A stretch of 64,000 nt of DNA from Methylophilus medardensis (GTDB lineage: Bacteria; Pseudomonadota; Gammaproteobacteria; Burkholderiales; Methylophilaceae): NCBI RefSeq assembly GCF_006363915.1, contig NZ_CP040946.1, one strand, 5' to 3'. Under the pieces are notes generated by a model. It had not been told where the DNA came from. It worked only from the letters and a program-made list of their open reading frames with translations, and did no database searches. This document shows, piece after piece, positions 37,216 through 46,457 of this stretch; position 1 is the first letter of the stretch, and each line of letters begins with the position of its first letter. Made by a program: the position numbers and the translations under genes.

Positions 37216-37709
37216 AACTCAAACCATGTTTAATACCTTGAGAGTGATTTTGTTGCTTATGGATTTTCTAATATGGTGTCCGAGGTCTGCATAGTCAAGC
37301 AACAGTCTTTTTTGATTAACCAAGATAGTGAAGGTGGAATATTGTTCGCCATGAACGATATACTCCACCATTTTTCGCTTTTAGAATTTAGAGCATTTGG
37401 TGAAAAAGGGCGATGTGATTATTAGACTATGAAAAAATAATTCAAATCGCTGGTAATCAAAAATATGCCGAACCAAAAAACAAAAATGTTTACATCACCA
37501 ATCTAAATACAGGCACCACTGTTATAAGATATGTCAAATAAAACCTTGATTACTAAGAGTTAACACTCCCAAAAATCTTCTACAACTAATAATGTCAGTC
37601 TGATAAGCAATTATTGGCGAGTAAATAAAAATATAACTTTGATTTTTATAACTTTAGACCATTAAGCTTTTTCAGTCTGTCCTGCTTAAAATGACTTGAT
37701 GGAGCCTTA
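37216..37709. other. 494-bp gap with a hairpin and a coding remnant
   Basis: No intact gene. A terminator-like hairpin lies at 37333-37375. In frame before a TAA at 37539-37541 there is an open stretch of about 38 codons (reading DYEKIIQIAGNQKYAEPKN then VYITNLNTGTTVIRYVK) without a start codon, probably the tail of a lost gene. The last 100 bp hold the hsdM promoter region. Confidence 0.5.
37333..37375 (+). terminator. Hairpin terminator after marR
   Basis: GGTGGAATATTGTTC (37333-37347) pairs, with two mismatches, with GAACGATATACTCCACC (37353-37369), followed by ATTTTT. Confidence 0.5.
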
Positions 37710-39449
37710 ATGAATACTCAGGCAGTTAACATAAACTCTTCCTTAATTTGGTCTGTAGCCGATTTGTTACGTGGTGACTTTAAGCAATCAGATTATGGAA
37801 AGATTATCCTTCCATTCACAGTATTAAGACGTTTAGATTGCGTTCTTGAAAAAACAAAGGGTGCAGTTCTATCTGAATTTGAATCCAATAAGAACTCCCC
37901 TCCAGAAGCACTTGACCGCTTTCTAGTCAGAAAATCAGGTTATCAGTTTTACAACACCTCGAAACAATCTTTTGTATCCGCCTTAGATGATTCCAATAAT
38001 GCGTATGCCAACTTGGTTAATTATGTTGGTGCATTCTCAGATAATGTGCGCGATGTGTTTGACCGTTTTAATTTTCAGGCAACACTAGACCGCTTAAATG
38101 ATGCCAATTTGCTCTACATGGTGGCTAAGCAGTTTGCTGCCATTGATTTGCACCCAGATAACGTAAGCAATGTGCACATGGGGTTGATGTTTGAGGAGTT
38201 AATTCGTAAATTCGCAGAGCTCTCCAATGAAACCGCTGGTGAGCACTTTACGCCGCGTGAAGTGATACGCTTAATGGTGGAACTGCTGTTTGAGTCTGAT
38301 GATGAAGTGTTAAGCAAGCCAGGTATTGTTAGAAGCATTTATGACCCTACCGCTGGTACAGGCGGCATGCTTTCTGTGGCCGAAGAGTATCTAAACAGGT
38401 TAAACCCTGATGCCAGATTGGTATTGCACGGGCAAGAGCTTAACCCTGAGTCTTATGCAATCTGTAAAGCTGACATGATTATCAAAGGCCAAGATATTGG
38501 TAACGTCATTTTTGGTAATACATTATCCGCTGATGGGCTTCCAGCCAAAAAGTTTGACTACATGCTTTCTAATCCACCATTTGGCGTGGAGTGGAAAAAG
38601 ATTGAAAGCGTTATTCGTAAAGAGTTTGAGTCAAAAGGTTATGAGGGTAGGTTCGGTCCTGGCTTGCCGAGAGTTTCTGATGGCTCACTATTATTCTTAC
38701 TTCACCTTATTTCAAAAATGCGTCCAGTACATGAGGGTGGTTCGCGGATCGGGATTGTTCTCAATGGATCACCTTTGTTTACTGGTGGTGCTGGTTCGGG
38801 TGAGTCAGAAATCCGTAAATACATTATAGAAAATGATTTACTTGAAACCATCGTAGCCTTGCCTACCGATATGTTCTACAACACGGGTATCAGCACCTAC
38901 ATTTGGATTCTATCGAACCACAAATCAGCCAACCGAAAAGGTAAAATTCAACTCATTAACGCAGCTGACTACTTCCAAAAAATGCGTAAATCGCTTGGTT
39001 CAAAACGCAAAGAGCTAGGTGAAAACGACATCAACACCATTGTAAGCTTGTATGGCAAGTTTGAAGATAACGAGCACAGCAAAATCTTTGATAACGCTGA
39101 CTTTGGTTATAGCACCATCACTGTTGAACGCCCACTTAAAGACGATTCTGGCAATTTAATCTTAAGTGAAAAAGGCAAAAACAAAGGTAAGCCGCAGCCA
39201 GATTCGAGCCTGCGCGACACTGAGAATGTGCCTCTCAAGGCTAATATCCAAACCTACTTCGAGCGAGAAGTGCTGTCGCATGTACCTGAAGCTTGGATCG
39301 ATCATGACAAGACCAAGGTTGGCTATGAAATCCCGTTAAACCGCCACTTTTACAAGTACGTCGCGCCGCGCTCGCTGGAAGACATAGATGCAGATCTGAA
39401 GAAGGTTTCTACCGAAATTATGGAACTCCTGAGGGAGATAACGGCATGA
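37710..39449 (+). CDS. hsdM: Type I restriction enzyme modification subunit HsdM
   Basis: A 579-residue N6-adenine methyltransferase. The N-terminal HsdM helical domain starts LIWSVADLLRGDFKQSDYG. The AdoMet motif DPTAGTGGML lies near 210 and the catalytic motif SNPPFG near 287. GGAG precedes the ATG. The stop overlaps the hsdS start (ATGA). With HsdS it protects host DNA; with HsdR added it restricts foreign DNA. Confidence 0.93.
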   Translation: MNTQAVNINSSLIWSVADLLRGDFKQSDYGKIILPFTVLRRLDCVLEKTKGAVLSEFESNKNSPPEALDRFLVRKSGYQFYNTSKQSFVSALDDSNNAYANLVNYVGAFSDNVRDVFDRFNFQATLDRLNDANLLYMVAKQFAAIDLHPDNVSNVHMGLMFEELIRKFAELSNETAGEHFTPREVIRLMVELLFESDDEVLSKPGIVRSIYDPTAGTGGMLSVAEEYLNRLNPDARLVLHGQELNPESYAICKADMIIKGQDIGNVIFGNTLSADGLPAKKFDYMLSNPPFGVEWKKIESVIRKEFESKGYEGRFGPGLPRVSDGSLLFLLHLISKMRPVHEGGSRIGIVLNGSPLFTGGAGSGESEIRKYIIENDLLETIVALPTDMFYNTGISTYIWILSNHKSANRKGKIQLINAADYFQKMRKSLGSKRKELGENDINTIVSLYGKFEDNEHSKIFDNADFGYSTITVERPLKDDSGNLILSEKGKNKGKPQPDSSLRDTENVPLKANIQTYFEREVLSHVPEAWIDHDKTKVGYEIPLNRHFYKYVAPRSLEDIDADLKKVSTEIMELLREITA

Positions 39450-40672
39450 AGCTGAAGCCGTATCCGAAATACAAGGGCTCGGGGGTTGAGTGGCTTGGGG
39501 CGATTCCAGAGCAATGGTCTGTTAGCCAGATTGGTCGCTTGTTTGAAATCCATAAACGTATTTCTGGTGAACTAGGTCATGATGTGCTATCCATAACTCA
39601 GCGTGGGATTCAAGTAAAGGATATTGAAAGCAATGATGGTCAATTGTCGATGGATTATTCGAAGTACCAGATAGTGGAGGTGGGGGATTTCGCTATGAAT
39701 CATATGGACTTGATCACTGGGTTCATTGATTTGGCGCAATTTCCCGGAGTAACAAGCCCTGACTATCGCGTATTTCGCCATCGAAAAACATCCAATGTAG
39801 AAGATAGATATTTTCTAGCAGTATTTCAGGACGCGTATCTCCGCAAGCTCTTCTTCCCTTTTGGCCAAGGAAGCTCTCAGCTTGGTCGTTGGAGATTGCC
39901 AACGGAATCATTTAAGTCATATCCGATCCTTGTGCCTTCGATAGACGAACAATCAGCCATCGCCACCTTCATCGATCGCGAAACGGCCAAACTCGAGACC
40001 CTGATCGCCAAGCAAGAAAAGCTGATCGAATTTATCAATGAAAGAATCATGGCAACAGTTATGGCTGCAATGACCTCGGCTGAGACTGAATACATTCGTT
40101 TTGGGTACGTGTGTGAGGTTATTTCTAGGCCAGTAATTCAGGCTCCTGATGATTCTTTTACCCGACTCGGGATTCTGAATCGTGGTCGAGGGCTGTTCAA
40201 GCGGGAGGAAGCTGATTCTGAAGATATGGGCGATTCGGACTTCTTTTGGGTTAAAAAAAATGACCTAATTTTAAGCGGCCAGTTTGCATGGGAGGGATCC
40301 GTCGCAATGGCTCAAGATGCGCACGATGGATGTGTTGTCTCCCACCGATTCCCAATCATTAGAGGAGTATCCGGTGTTGTATTGACCGAGTACCTATTTG
40401 CTTTGCTTATGACACCACATGGTGATTTTCTTTTAAATGAGAACTCACGCGGTTCAGCTGGTCGTAATAGACCATTGAACTTGAATCTTCTGCTAAAAGA
40501 GAAGATACCTATTGCCTCCATGACTGTGCAAAATGAAGTTGCAAAACTTTTAACCTTGCGAAGCAAATTAATCGAAAAAGCCAAGCGATCCATTGAGCTG
40601 TGCAAAGAACACCGCACAGCCCTAATTTCAGCAGCGGTGACAGGCAAAATTGACGTGAGGAATTATGCCTAG
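39446..40672 (+). CDS. hsdS: Type I restriction enzyme specificity subunit HsdS
   Basis: A 408-residue protein with two target-recognition domains and conserved helical spacers: YKGSGVEWLGAIPEQWSVSQ opens the first, PSIDEQSAIATFIDRETAKL with LIAKQEKLIEFINERI is the central repeat. The second half ends with a related spacer (AKLLTLRSKLIEKAKRSIEL ... RTALISAAVTGKIDV). It sets the bipartite recognition sequence, which cannot be read from sequence alone. It overlaps hsdM by 4 bp and the next gene by 8 bp. Confidence 0.92.
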   Translation: MKLKPYPKYKGSGVEWLGAIPEQWSVSQIGRLFEIHKRISGELGHDVLSITQRGIQVKDIESNDGQLSMDYSKYQIVEVGDFAMNHMDLITGFIDLAQFPGVTSPDYRVFRHRKTSNVEDRYFLAVFQDAYLRKLFFPFGQGSSQLGRWRLPTESFKSYPILVPSIDEQSAIATFIDRETAKLETLIAKQEKLIEFINERIMATVMAAMTSAETEYIRFGYVCEVISRPVIQAPDDSFTRLGILNRGRGLFKREEADSEDMGDSDFFWVKKNDLILSGQFAWEGSVAMAQDAHDGCVVSHRFPIIRGVSGVVLTEYLFALLMTPHGDFLLNENSRGSAGRNRPLNLNLLLKEKIPIASMTVQNEVAKLLTLRSKLIEKAKRSIELCKEHRTALISAAVTGKIDVRNYA

Positions 40673-41255
40673 GTCACAAAATCTTTTTATAGCTTATGAC
40701 ATTGGCATGCAACGTGAAGATGCTTACTCTGGGCCTTTGGTGTTTTCGTTAACTCCAATGGGTAAACCTACCTTATTAGAGCTGTCACAACAGTATTTTG
40801 ATGCGGCTGACACCCTGGTTGAGTCTATCAAAAAACAAAGAATTGAAGACTACAAAGTGGCTTATCCAACACTTTATTTGTACAGGCATTCTATTGAGCT
40901 AATTCTTAAGTTTATTACTGACTCAAATGAGAGTACTCATAACCTAAATACTGTAACTGATAATTTCATTGCGTATGTGAGCAAAAATCATAATCAAAGT
41001 GTTCCCAATTGGATTAAAGAGTCCTTGAAAGAGTTGGCTAAAACTGACCCAACATCGACTGCATTTCGTTATGCAGAAGATAAATACAACGGAAAGAAAC
41101 ACCCACCTTCAAGCGTAGAGGATGTTTATGTATATGTAGTTAACTTTCAATTAAGAATGACTGAGTTATACAAAGCCTTGTATAGAGTTGCTACTTACTT
41201 TGCGAAAACATCAACAGAACAACTTATTAAAGAGATGGCAAAGGAGATCAAATGA
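40665..41255 (+). CDS. Unknown helical protein inside the hsd operon
   Basis: A 196-residue protein inserted between hsdS and hsdR, overlapping the hsdS end by 8 bp and with GAGG upstream, so it is translated with the operon. The segment KVAYPTLYLYRHSIELILKF near 65 resembles HEPN-like or similar helical proteins found near restriction systems (PALFLYRHxxEL pattern), but no RX4-6H ribonuclease motif is certain. It could regulate restriction or act as a back-up effector. No firm assignment. Confidence 0.6.
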   Translation: MPRSQNLFIAYDIGMQREDAYSGPLVFSLTPMGKPTLLELSQQYFDAADTLVESIKKQRIEDYKVAYPTLYLYRHSIELILKFITDSNESTHNLNTVTDNFIAYVSKNHNQSVPNWIKESLKELAKTDPTSTAFRYAEDKYNGKKHPPSSVEDVYVYVVNFQLRMTELYKALYRVATYFAKTSTEQLIKEMAKEIK

Positions 41256-41338
41256 CCGATACACTAACAAAATACAGGGTTGTCGATTTCATTAGTAAGT
41301 TACTGCCCATATCTAAGATGGAAGTTGGATATAAATGA
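41252..41338 (+). CDS. 28-residue reading frame between the unknown gene and hsdR
   Basis: ATG at 41252 overlaps the preceding stop as ATGA and runs 28 codons (MTDTLTKYRVVDFISKLL, then PISKMEVGYK) to TGA at 41336-41338, 31 bp before hsdR. The overlap suggests coupled translation, but it may also be the start of a gene lost by deletion. Confidence 0.3.
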   Translation: MTDTLTKYRVVDFISKLLPISKMEVGYK

Positions 41339-41369
41339 CTAAGTACAAAAATAAAAAATAGGGAGTTTT

Positions 41370-44300
41370 ATGGCTAACTTACATACTGAAATTAACTTCG
41401 AGAAAGATATTTGCGACTATCTAAACGCCCAAGGTTGGCATTATTCGCCTGATGACACTGGCTATGACAGTGAGCTTGCCTTGTTCCCTGAAGATGTCAT
41501 TGATTGGATTAAATCCACGCAAGATAAAGAATGGCAAAAGGTAAAAGCACTGCACAACGGCAACTCTGAAAAAACCCTTCTTAAAAGGCTTGCTGAAATG
41601 CTTGATAAAGATGGTTCGCTATCGGTTCTGCGCCATGGGTTTAAAAACGTCAATGCCAAGTTTGCCATGTGCCAGTTTAAACCAGCACAGTCAGTAAACG
41701 CCGATACGATTGCCAAGTATCAACAAGTGAAATTGCGCGTTATGCGACAGGTGCATTATTCACTATCTAATCAAAATTCGATTGATTTGGTTTTCTTCAT
41801 CAATGGTATTCCAGTTGCCACAGCAGAACTCAAGACAGATTTCACACAATCGGTTCAGGACGCGATAAATCAGTACAAGCATGACAGAGTACCCAAAGAT
41901 GTTGTAACGAAGCGTGAAGAGCCTTTGCTTATATTTAATAAGCGTTCTTTAGTGCATTTTGCAGTCTCAACTGACGAAGTGTTTATGACCACCCATCTTA
42001 AGGGTAAAGATACTTTCTTTTTGCCATTTAACTTAGGCGACCATGGTGGTAAGGGTAATCCAGTTAATCCAAATGGCTACCGCACCAGTTATTTGTGGGA
42101 GCGTGTGCTGGATCGTGATGCTTGGTTAAATATCGTCGGTAGATTCGTTCATCTGGAAAAAGAATCCATTGCTGATGACGATGGCACATCCACTGAAAAA
42201 ATATCAATGATATTCCCTCGCTTCCATCAATGGGAAGCTGTCACAAAATTGGTAGATACTGCACAAATTGAAGGTACTGGTCAAAAGTATCTCATCCAGC
42301 ACTCAGCGGGTTCTGGTAAAACCAACTCGATTGCATGGACAGCACATCAACTTGCCAGTTTGCATGATCCAAATGACAAAAAACTGTTTGATTCAGTCAT
42401 CGTAATTACCGACAGAACCGTGCTCGACTCACAATTGCAGGATGCGATTTATCAGTTTGAGCATAAACATGGTGTTGTTGAAAAAGTCACCAATGAAGGT
42501 AGCTCTAAATCCTCAAAACTCACCAAAGCATTACAAGACAGAGTGCCTATCATTATTGTCACCATCCAGACGTTTCCATTCGTATTGGATGCCATCCGTG
42601 AATCAACCAGTTTGAAAGATAGAAGCTTTGCCGTGATTGCTGATGAAGCGCATTCATCGCAAACTGGCGCTACAGCAAAGAAATTAAAGCAAGTATTGAG
42701 TGCTGAGCGTACGCAAGAAATTGAGGATGGCGCTGAGATTGATATTGAAGAGCTACTTGAGGCTGAAATGGCTGGCAGGCTCCAACCAAAGAATATTAGT
42801 TTTTTTGCTTTTACTGCCACACCTAAAGCGAAAACCATGGAATTATTTGGCCGTGTTGGTGCATTTGGCTTACCTGAGCCATTCCACGTTTACTCAATGC
42901 GCCAAGCCATTGAAGAAGGCTTTATTCTTGATGTGCTTAAAAACTATACGCCCTACAAAATGGCGTTTAGATTAGCTTTTAATGGTCAAGACTATGACAG
43001 CGAACAGGTAGACCAAAGCAAAGCCTTAAAGTCACTCATGCGTTGGGTCCGTCTGCATCCTCATAATATCTCGCAAAAAGTACAAGTGATTGTCGAGCAT
43101 TTCAGAGCGAATGTCGCATGGCGTTTGGATGGTAAAGCAAAAGCCATGGTAGTCACCAGTTCACGCAAAGAAGCTGTGCGCTACAAAATTGCGATTGATA
43201 AATACATTGAAACACAGGGCTACAAAGACGTTTCATCATTAGTGGCGTTTTCTGGAGAGGTGTTTGACGCAGAAAGTGGCCCTGACAAGTTTACTGAAAA
43301 CAATATGAACCCAGGCCTTAAAGGGCGTGAGTTACGTGAGGCGTTTGATACGGACGAGTATCAAGTTATGTTGGTGGCCAATAAATTCCAGACTGGTTTT
43401 GATCAACCAAAACTGGTTGCGATGTATGTCGATAAGAAGCTATCAGGTGTTACAACTGTACAAACCTTATCCCGTCTTAATCGCACATATCCTGGAAAGA
43501 CAGACACGTTTGTTATCGACTTTGTAAACGATGAAAACGAGATATTGTCCGAGTTCAAGAAATACCATGAAACTGCTGAGCTATCGGATGTAACCGATCC
43601 TAACATAATTCATAATTTACAAACCAAGCTTGATGCCACGGGCATTTACACATTCAGTGAAATCGATGCGTTTGTTGCTGCTTACTTGAAACCTAAAGCA
43701 AAACAGTCAGAGATTCAGTCGCATATCGCTCCTGCTGTTCAACGATTTAGAGTACGCATGAAAGAGGCTAAAGCTTCAGTACCTGAGCAACAAAAGGAAG
43801 TGGATGCGCTTGAATTGTTCCGAAAGGATATTGCTACATTTGTGCGTATTTATGACTTTCTATCGCAAATCGTTGATTACAGTGACACAGACCTTGAACG
43901 CAGAAGCATATTCTTTAAACATTTGAGTCCTCTGATTGTAGAGGATAACAGAACAGACGAGATTGACCTTTCTGATGTTTTAATGACCCACTATAACTTG
44001 CGTGATAAGGGCACAAAGAACCTTTGGGGTGGTGGCAAAGATGAGGGTGAAGATAACACGCTCAAACCGATTACGGGGGCTGGTAGTGGTGCTCCTAAGG
44101 ATCCGGCAAAAGCAATGCTCAGAGAGATTGTTGCTCAAATGAATGAACTGTTTGAAGGCAATGAGCTAACTGATGCTGATATGATTAACTATGCCGCCCA
44201 CATTAGAGACAAAATGATGGAATCGGACGTGTTGGCTAAACAATCTGCTGCCAATACCAAAAACCAGTTCGGGGCGAGTCCAGACTTTATCAATATCTTT

Positions 44301-44441
44301 GAAGACGCAGTTATTTCCGCCTATCAATCGCATAAGTCTATGTCAGAACAAGTCATGGGTAAAATCCATGTGAAGAAGGCTATGGCTGCAATGCTTTTGG
44401 ATTTGGTTTACAAAGGTTTTGAAGAGCAACGGACTAAATAG
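41370..44441 (+). CDS. hsdR: Type I restriction enzyme endonuclease subunit HsdR
   Basis: A 1023-residue motor and nuclease subunit. The N-terminal PD-(D/E)xK nuclease has SIDLVFFINGIPVATAELK (D near 138, E-x-K near 152). The SF2 translocase has HSAGSGKTNS near 310, VIADEAHSSQ near 425 and FFAFTATPKAKT near 478, with helicase C motifs QTGFDQPKL and VQTLSRLNRTYPGK near 700. The C-terminal helical domain contacts the methylase. GGGAG precedes the ATG. The length is normal and the locus looks functional. Confidence 0.93.
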   Translation: MANLHTEINFEKDICDYLNAQGWHYSPDDTGYDSELALFPEDVIDWIKSTQDKEWQKVKALHNGNSEKTLLKRLAEMLDKDGSLSVLRHGFKNVNAKFAMCQFKPAQSVNADTIAKYQQVKLRVMRQVHYSLSNQNSIDLVFFINGIPVATAELKTDFTQSVQDAINQYKHDRVPKDVVTKREEPLLIFNKRSLVHFAVSTDEVFMTTHLKGKDTFFLPFNLGDHGGKGNPVNPNGYRTSYLWERVLDRDAWLNIVGRFVHLEKESIADDDGTSTEKISMIFPRFHQWEAVTKLVDTAQIEGTGQKYLIQHSAGSGKTNSIAWTAHQLASLHDPNDKKLFDSVIVITDRTVLDSQLQDAIYQFEHKHGVVEKVTNEGSSKSSKLTKALQDRVPIIIVTIQTFPFVLDAIRESTSLKDRSFAVIADEAHSSQTGATAKKLKQVLSAERTQEIEDGAEIDIEELLEAEMAGRLQPKNISFFAFTATPKAKTMELFGRVGAFGLPEPFHVYSMRQAIEEGFILDVLKNYTPYKMAFRLAFNGQDYDSEQVDQSKALKSLMRWVRLHPHNISQKVQVIVEHFRANVAWRLDGKAKAMVVTSSRKEAVRYKIAIDKYIETQGYKDVSSLVAFSGEVFDAESGPDKFTENNMNPGLKGRELREAFDTDEYQVMLVANKFQTGFDQPKLVAMYVDKKLSGVTTVQTLSRLNRTYPGKTDTFVIDFVNDENEILSEFKKYHETAELSDVTDPNIIHNLQTKLDATGIYTFSEIDAFVAAYLKPKAKQSEIQSHIAPAVQRFRVRMKEAKASVPEQQKEVDALELFRKDIATFVRIYDFLSQIVDYSDTDLERRSIFFKHLSPLIVEDNRTDEIDLSDVLMTHYNLRDKGTKNLWGGGKDEGEDNTLKPITGAGSGAPKDPAKAMLREIVAQMNELFEGNELTDADMINYAAHIRDKMMESDVLAKQSAANTKNQFGASPDFINIFEDAVISAYQSHKSMSEQVMGKIHVKKAMAAMLLDLVYKGFEEQRTK

Positions 44442-44844
44442 CGGTATCTAATGATGAACGTCTTTCTTAATCTAAGATACATTAAAACCATTGGTGTTGA
44501 CGATAACGACGACCACTATATAGTTAGTGTTCATGGCATCGTTATTCCTTTTTTCTAAATCAGCACAGCTGCCATCAATTTGCCTAATCGTGTCATTAAC
44601 CGCCTCGAAGATATCTTGTCTCTAAGGCAAATTCGCTAAATAGTCATACTGCGACTTTTCAGGGAGCATCATGGCTCCAGCAACTAGAAAGTCTATCTGC
44701 GTAATAGCACTTTGCCGCGAGGCCCCTCTGGATAGGGGGCTTCGATGGCTAGCTTGGCCTCTTCATATCGGTTTTGAGCAATATCTCAATCAAAACATAA
44801 AAAAATCATTCCAACAATATATGTATTTATGCATAATATCATGG
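44442..44844. other. 403-bp gap with coding remnants
   Basis: No convincing gene. A 35-codon frame at 44451-44558 (MMNVFLNLRYIKTIGVDDND, then HHYIV-type sequence) and a second frame reading AAINLPNRVINRLEDIL around 44571-44620 look like debris of a transposase or other lost gene. A GC-rich hairpin (AGGCCCCT / AGGGGGCT, 44720-44741) stands out. Part of this stretch should hold the promoter of the downstream HTH-tniQ pair. Confidence 0.4.
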
Positions 44845-45177
44845 ATGAAAATTGAATATTCACCAGTGCAACTTTCAGCAAAAATAAAAGCTAAAAAAAT
44901 TACCCAAAAGCAGATAGAGATTGCTACTGGTGTTAGCCAATCTCAAATTAGCAGACTATTATCCAGCGAAAGATTCAACAATTCTAAGTCGTATAGGAAA
45001 ATATGTAATTATGTATTTTTAAACAATGAAAAAACAACTAGAGACTTGGTTTTAAATAATGAAGATTTGATAAATGCATTATCCACCGTCTGGGATGGTA
45101 GCGAAGACCAGGCAAAACTAATCGCCGATGTTATCTATTCTCTAGGAGGCTTATGCGTACGACCGCAAATGAAATAA
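44845..45177 (+). CDS. Helix-turn-helix regulator overlapping the second tniQ
   Basis: A 110-residue protein. LSAKIKAKKITQKQIEIATG with VSQSQISRLLSSERFNNS is a clear Cro/XRE-type helix-turn-helix. The C-terminal part is acidic and helical. The ATG at 44845 is the start that keeps the domain at the N terminus; a longer frame begins at 44671. Its last 25 bp overlap the second tniQ, so the two are coupled, and it probably controls that target selector, as the XRE gene does for the first. Confidence 0.65.
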   Translation: MKIEYSPVQLSAKIKAKKITQKQIEIATGVSQSQISRLLSSERFNNSKSYRKICNYVFLNNEKTTRDLVLNNEDLINALSTVWDGSEDQAKLIADVIYSLGGLCVRPQMK

Positions 45178-46319
45178 GTTCAGGATTGATAATTCCACCA
45201 CTAATGCCAGATGAATTTTTGGCTGGATACGCTGGAAGAGTTTGTAAGTTAAATGACTTTAATGACCTTGAAGCTCTGCGAATGCATTATTACAAGAAAT
45301 ATCTAAAGAAAAACCCAGAGCACAAAAAACAACAATTGCTAACTTACTTAGCACAGGAGTTACAACTTACTGAGGAATTTCTATTCAAACACCATAGCGT
45401 CCTGAAGGTCTGGCAAAACCACTTAAAAATAAGTAACAACTCATTTGATGCTCATAAATATTGGAGTTGCACTCTCAAGGCAGATCAATCAACTCATGCC
45501 TTTTGTGAAAAATGCATATCTGAAGATTTAAACTTCCATGGTTTCAGTTATTGGAAAACGCAACATCAAATACACGGCTTCGACGTTTGTTACAAGCATG
45601 AAAATGAACCACTCAAATATAGGCAATCAAATAACTCTCTTCGTTACTCACCATTCTGGAACTTGAGGTCCAACAACTCTCAAACCAATTTAATCGATTC
45701 AAACAGTTCAAATAATGTTTTTATCAATAGATATCAGAGATTCATAAAGGAATATCTCGACTCTGACACGATATTGCCTGTCCGTAAACTTTCAACACAT
45801 CTGCGAAATACAATAAACTCAGATGAGTGGAAAATTAAAAGAAATGTCGATATTTCATCACCATCTCAATACATTGTTGATAACTTTCCAAAAGAATGGC
45901 TAGAAATACATTTTTCAGCCTTTTTCAAACATAACACTAGCAAAATACCTGCTTTAGATCGTTGCTTAAATCCGTATAGTGCAGACCCATTAACTGAAGT
46001 AACCCTGATAATTCTTGCAATGGCGGCATTCCTTGAGAGCTCAGATTTTTGGTCTTTTCAGGCCAAATTTCAAACCAAACATCAATTACGTGCAATACCG
46101 AGAGAAAAAGATAATGAAATTTTAGAATCATTTATACGAAACGGAAAATCTATCAAACAAACAGCAATAGATCTCAATCTTAACTACGATGGATTAAGAA
46201 AAAGACTAAAAAAAATACAAAAAGGGATAGGGACTGCTGATAAAAATTCTGAGACAACCAAATTATTGTTGAGTCAAATTCCCATAAGAAATTACACCCG
46301 TCAGCTTGTTCATATTTAA
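45153..46319 (+). CDS. tniQ: Second TniQ-family target-selection protein
   Basis: A 388-residue TniQ protein. It starts with the family pattern IIPPLMPDEFLAGYAGRVCK and carries a zinc site with exactly the same spacing as the first TniQ: C118-x2-C121-x24-C146-x2-H149 (FCEKCISED ... FDVCYKHE). The C terminus has a helix-turn-helix-like part (GKSIKQTAIDLNLNYDGLRK). It is 100 residues shorter than the TnsD-like protein, near the size of TniQ in CRISPR-associated transposons, but no cas gene or CRISPR array is present. A strong AGGAGG lies 4 bp before the ATG. It is the gene nearest the right end and probably gives a second targeting pathway. Confidence 0.8.
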   Translation: MRTTANEISSGLIIPPLMPDEFLAGYAGRVCKLNDFNDLEALRMHYYKKYLKKNPEHKKQQLLTYLAQELQLTEEFLFKHHSVLKVWQNHLKISNNSFDAHKYWSCTLKADQSTHAFCEKCISEDLNFHGFSYWKTQHQIHGFDVCYKHENEPLKYRQSNNSLRYSPFWNLRSNNSQTNLIDSNSSNNVFINRYQRFIKEYLDSDTILPVRKLSTHLRNTINSDEWKIKRNVDISSPSQYIVDNFPKEWLEIHFSAFFKHNTSKIPALDRCLNPYSADPLTEVTLIILAMAAFLESSDFWSFQAKFQTKHQLRAIPREKDNEILESFIRNGKSIKQTAIDLNLNYDGLRKRLKKIQKGIGTADKNSETTKLLLSQIPIRNYTRQLVHI

Positions 46320-46341
46320 AACCTAAGCAACACGTACTGAC

Positions 46342-46378
46342 CAACAAAAAAACCTGCATATCGCAGGTTTTTTTGTTG
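46342..46378. terminator. Bidirectional hairpin terminator inside the right end
   Basis: CAACAAAAAAACCTGC (46342-46357) and GCAGGTTTTTTTGTTG (46363-46378) form a perfect 16-bp stem around ATATC, with A/T tracts on both sides. It ends tniQ transcripts and would also stop amt transcripts that enter the element. Confidence 0.85.
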
Positions 46379-46386
46379 CTTAATTT

Positions 46387-46457
46387 CCGACAGGCTTTAT
46401 TTTCTAAAGTCCATTTTCCGACAGACTTTATTATCTCCCGACAGACTTAATTATCTT
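46387..46457. repeat. Right-end TnsB-type binding repeats
   Basis: Three copies face the right end: CCGACAGGCTTTATTTTCTA (46387-46406), CCGACAGACTTTATTATCTC (46418-46437) and CCGACAGACTTAATTATCTT (46438-46457). The last two abut with a 20-bp period, like the packed sites of a Tn7 right end. Confidence 0.8.

Noticed and set aside
36846..44441. More attC sites that would make this a full integron array
   Set aside because: Intergenic hairpins at 37333-37375 and 44720-44741 lack the GCCTAAC and GTTAGRC boxes, and no integrase is present.
44671..44844. The 58-codon N-terminal extension of the HTH gene before the second tniQ
   Set aside because: It reads through a GC-rich hairpin and shows no domain; the helix-turn-helix protein starts naturally at the ATG at 44845.
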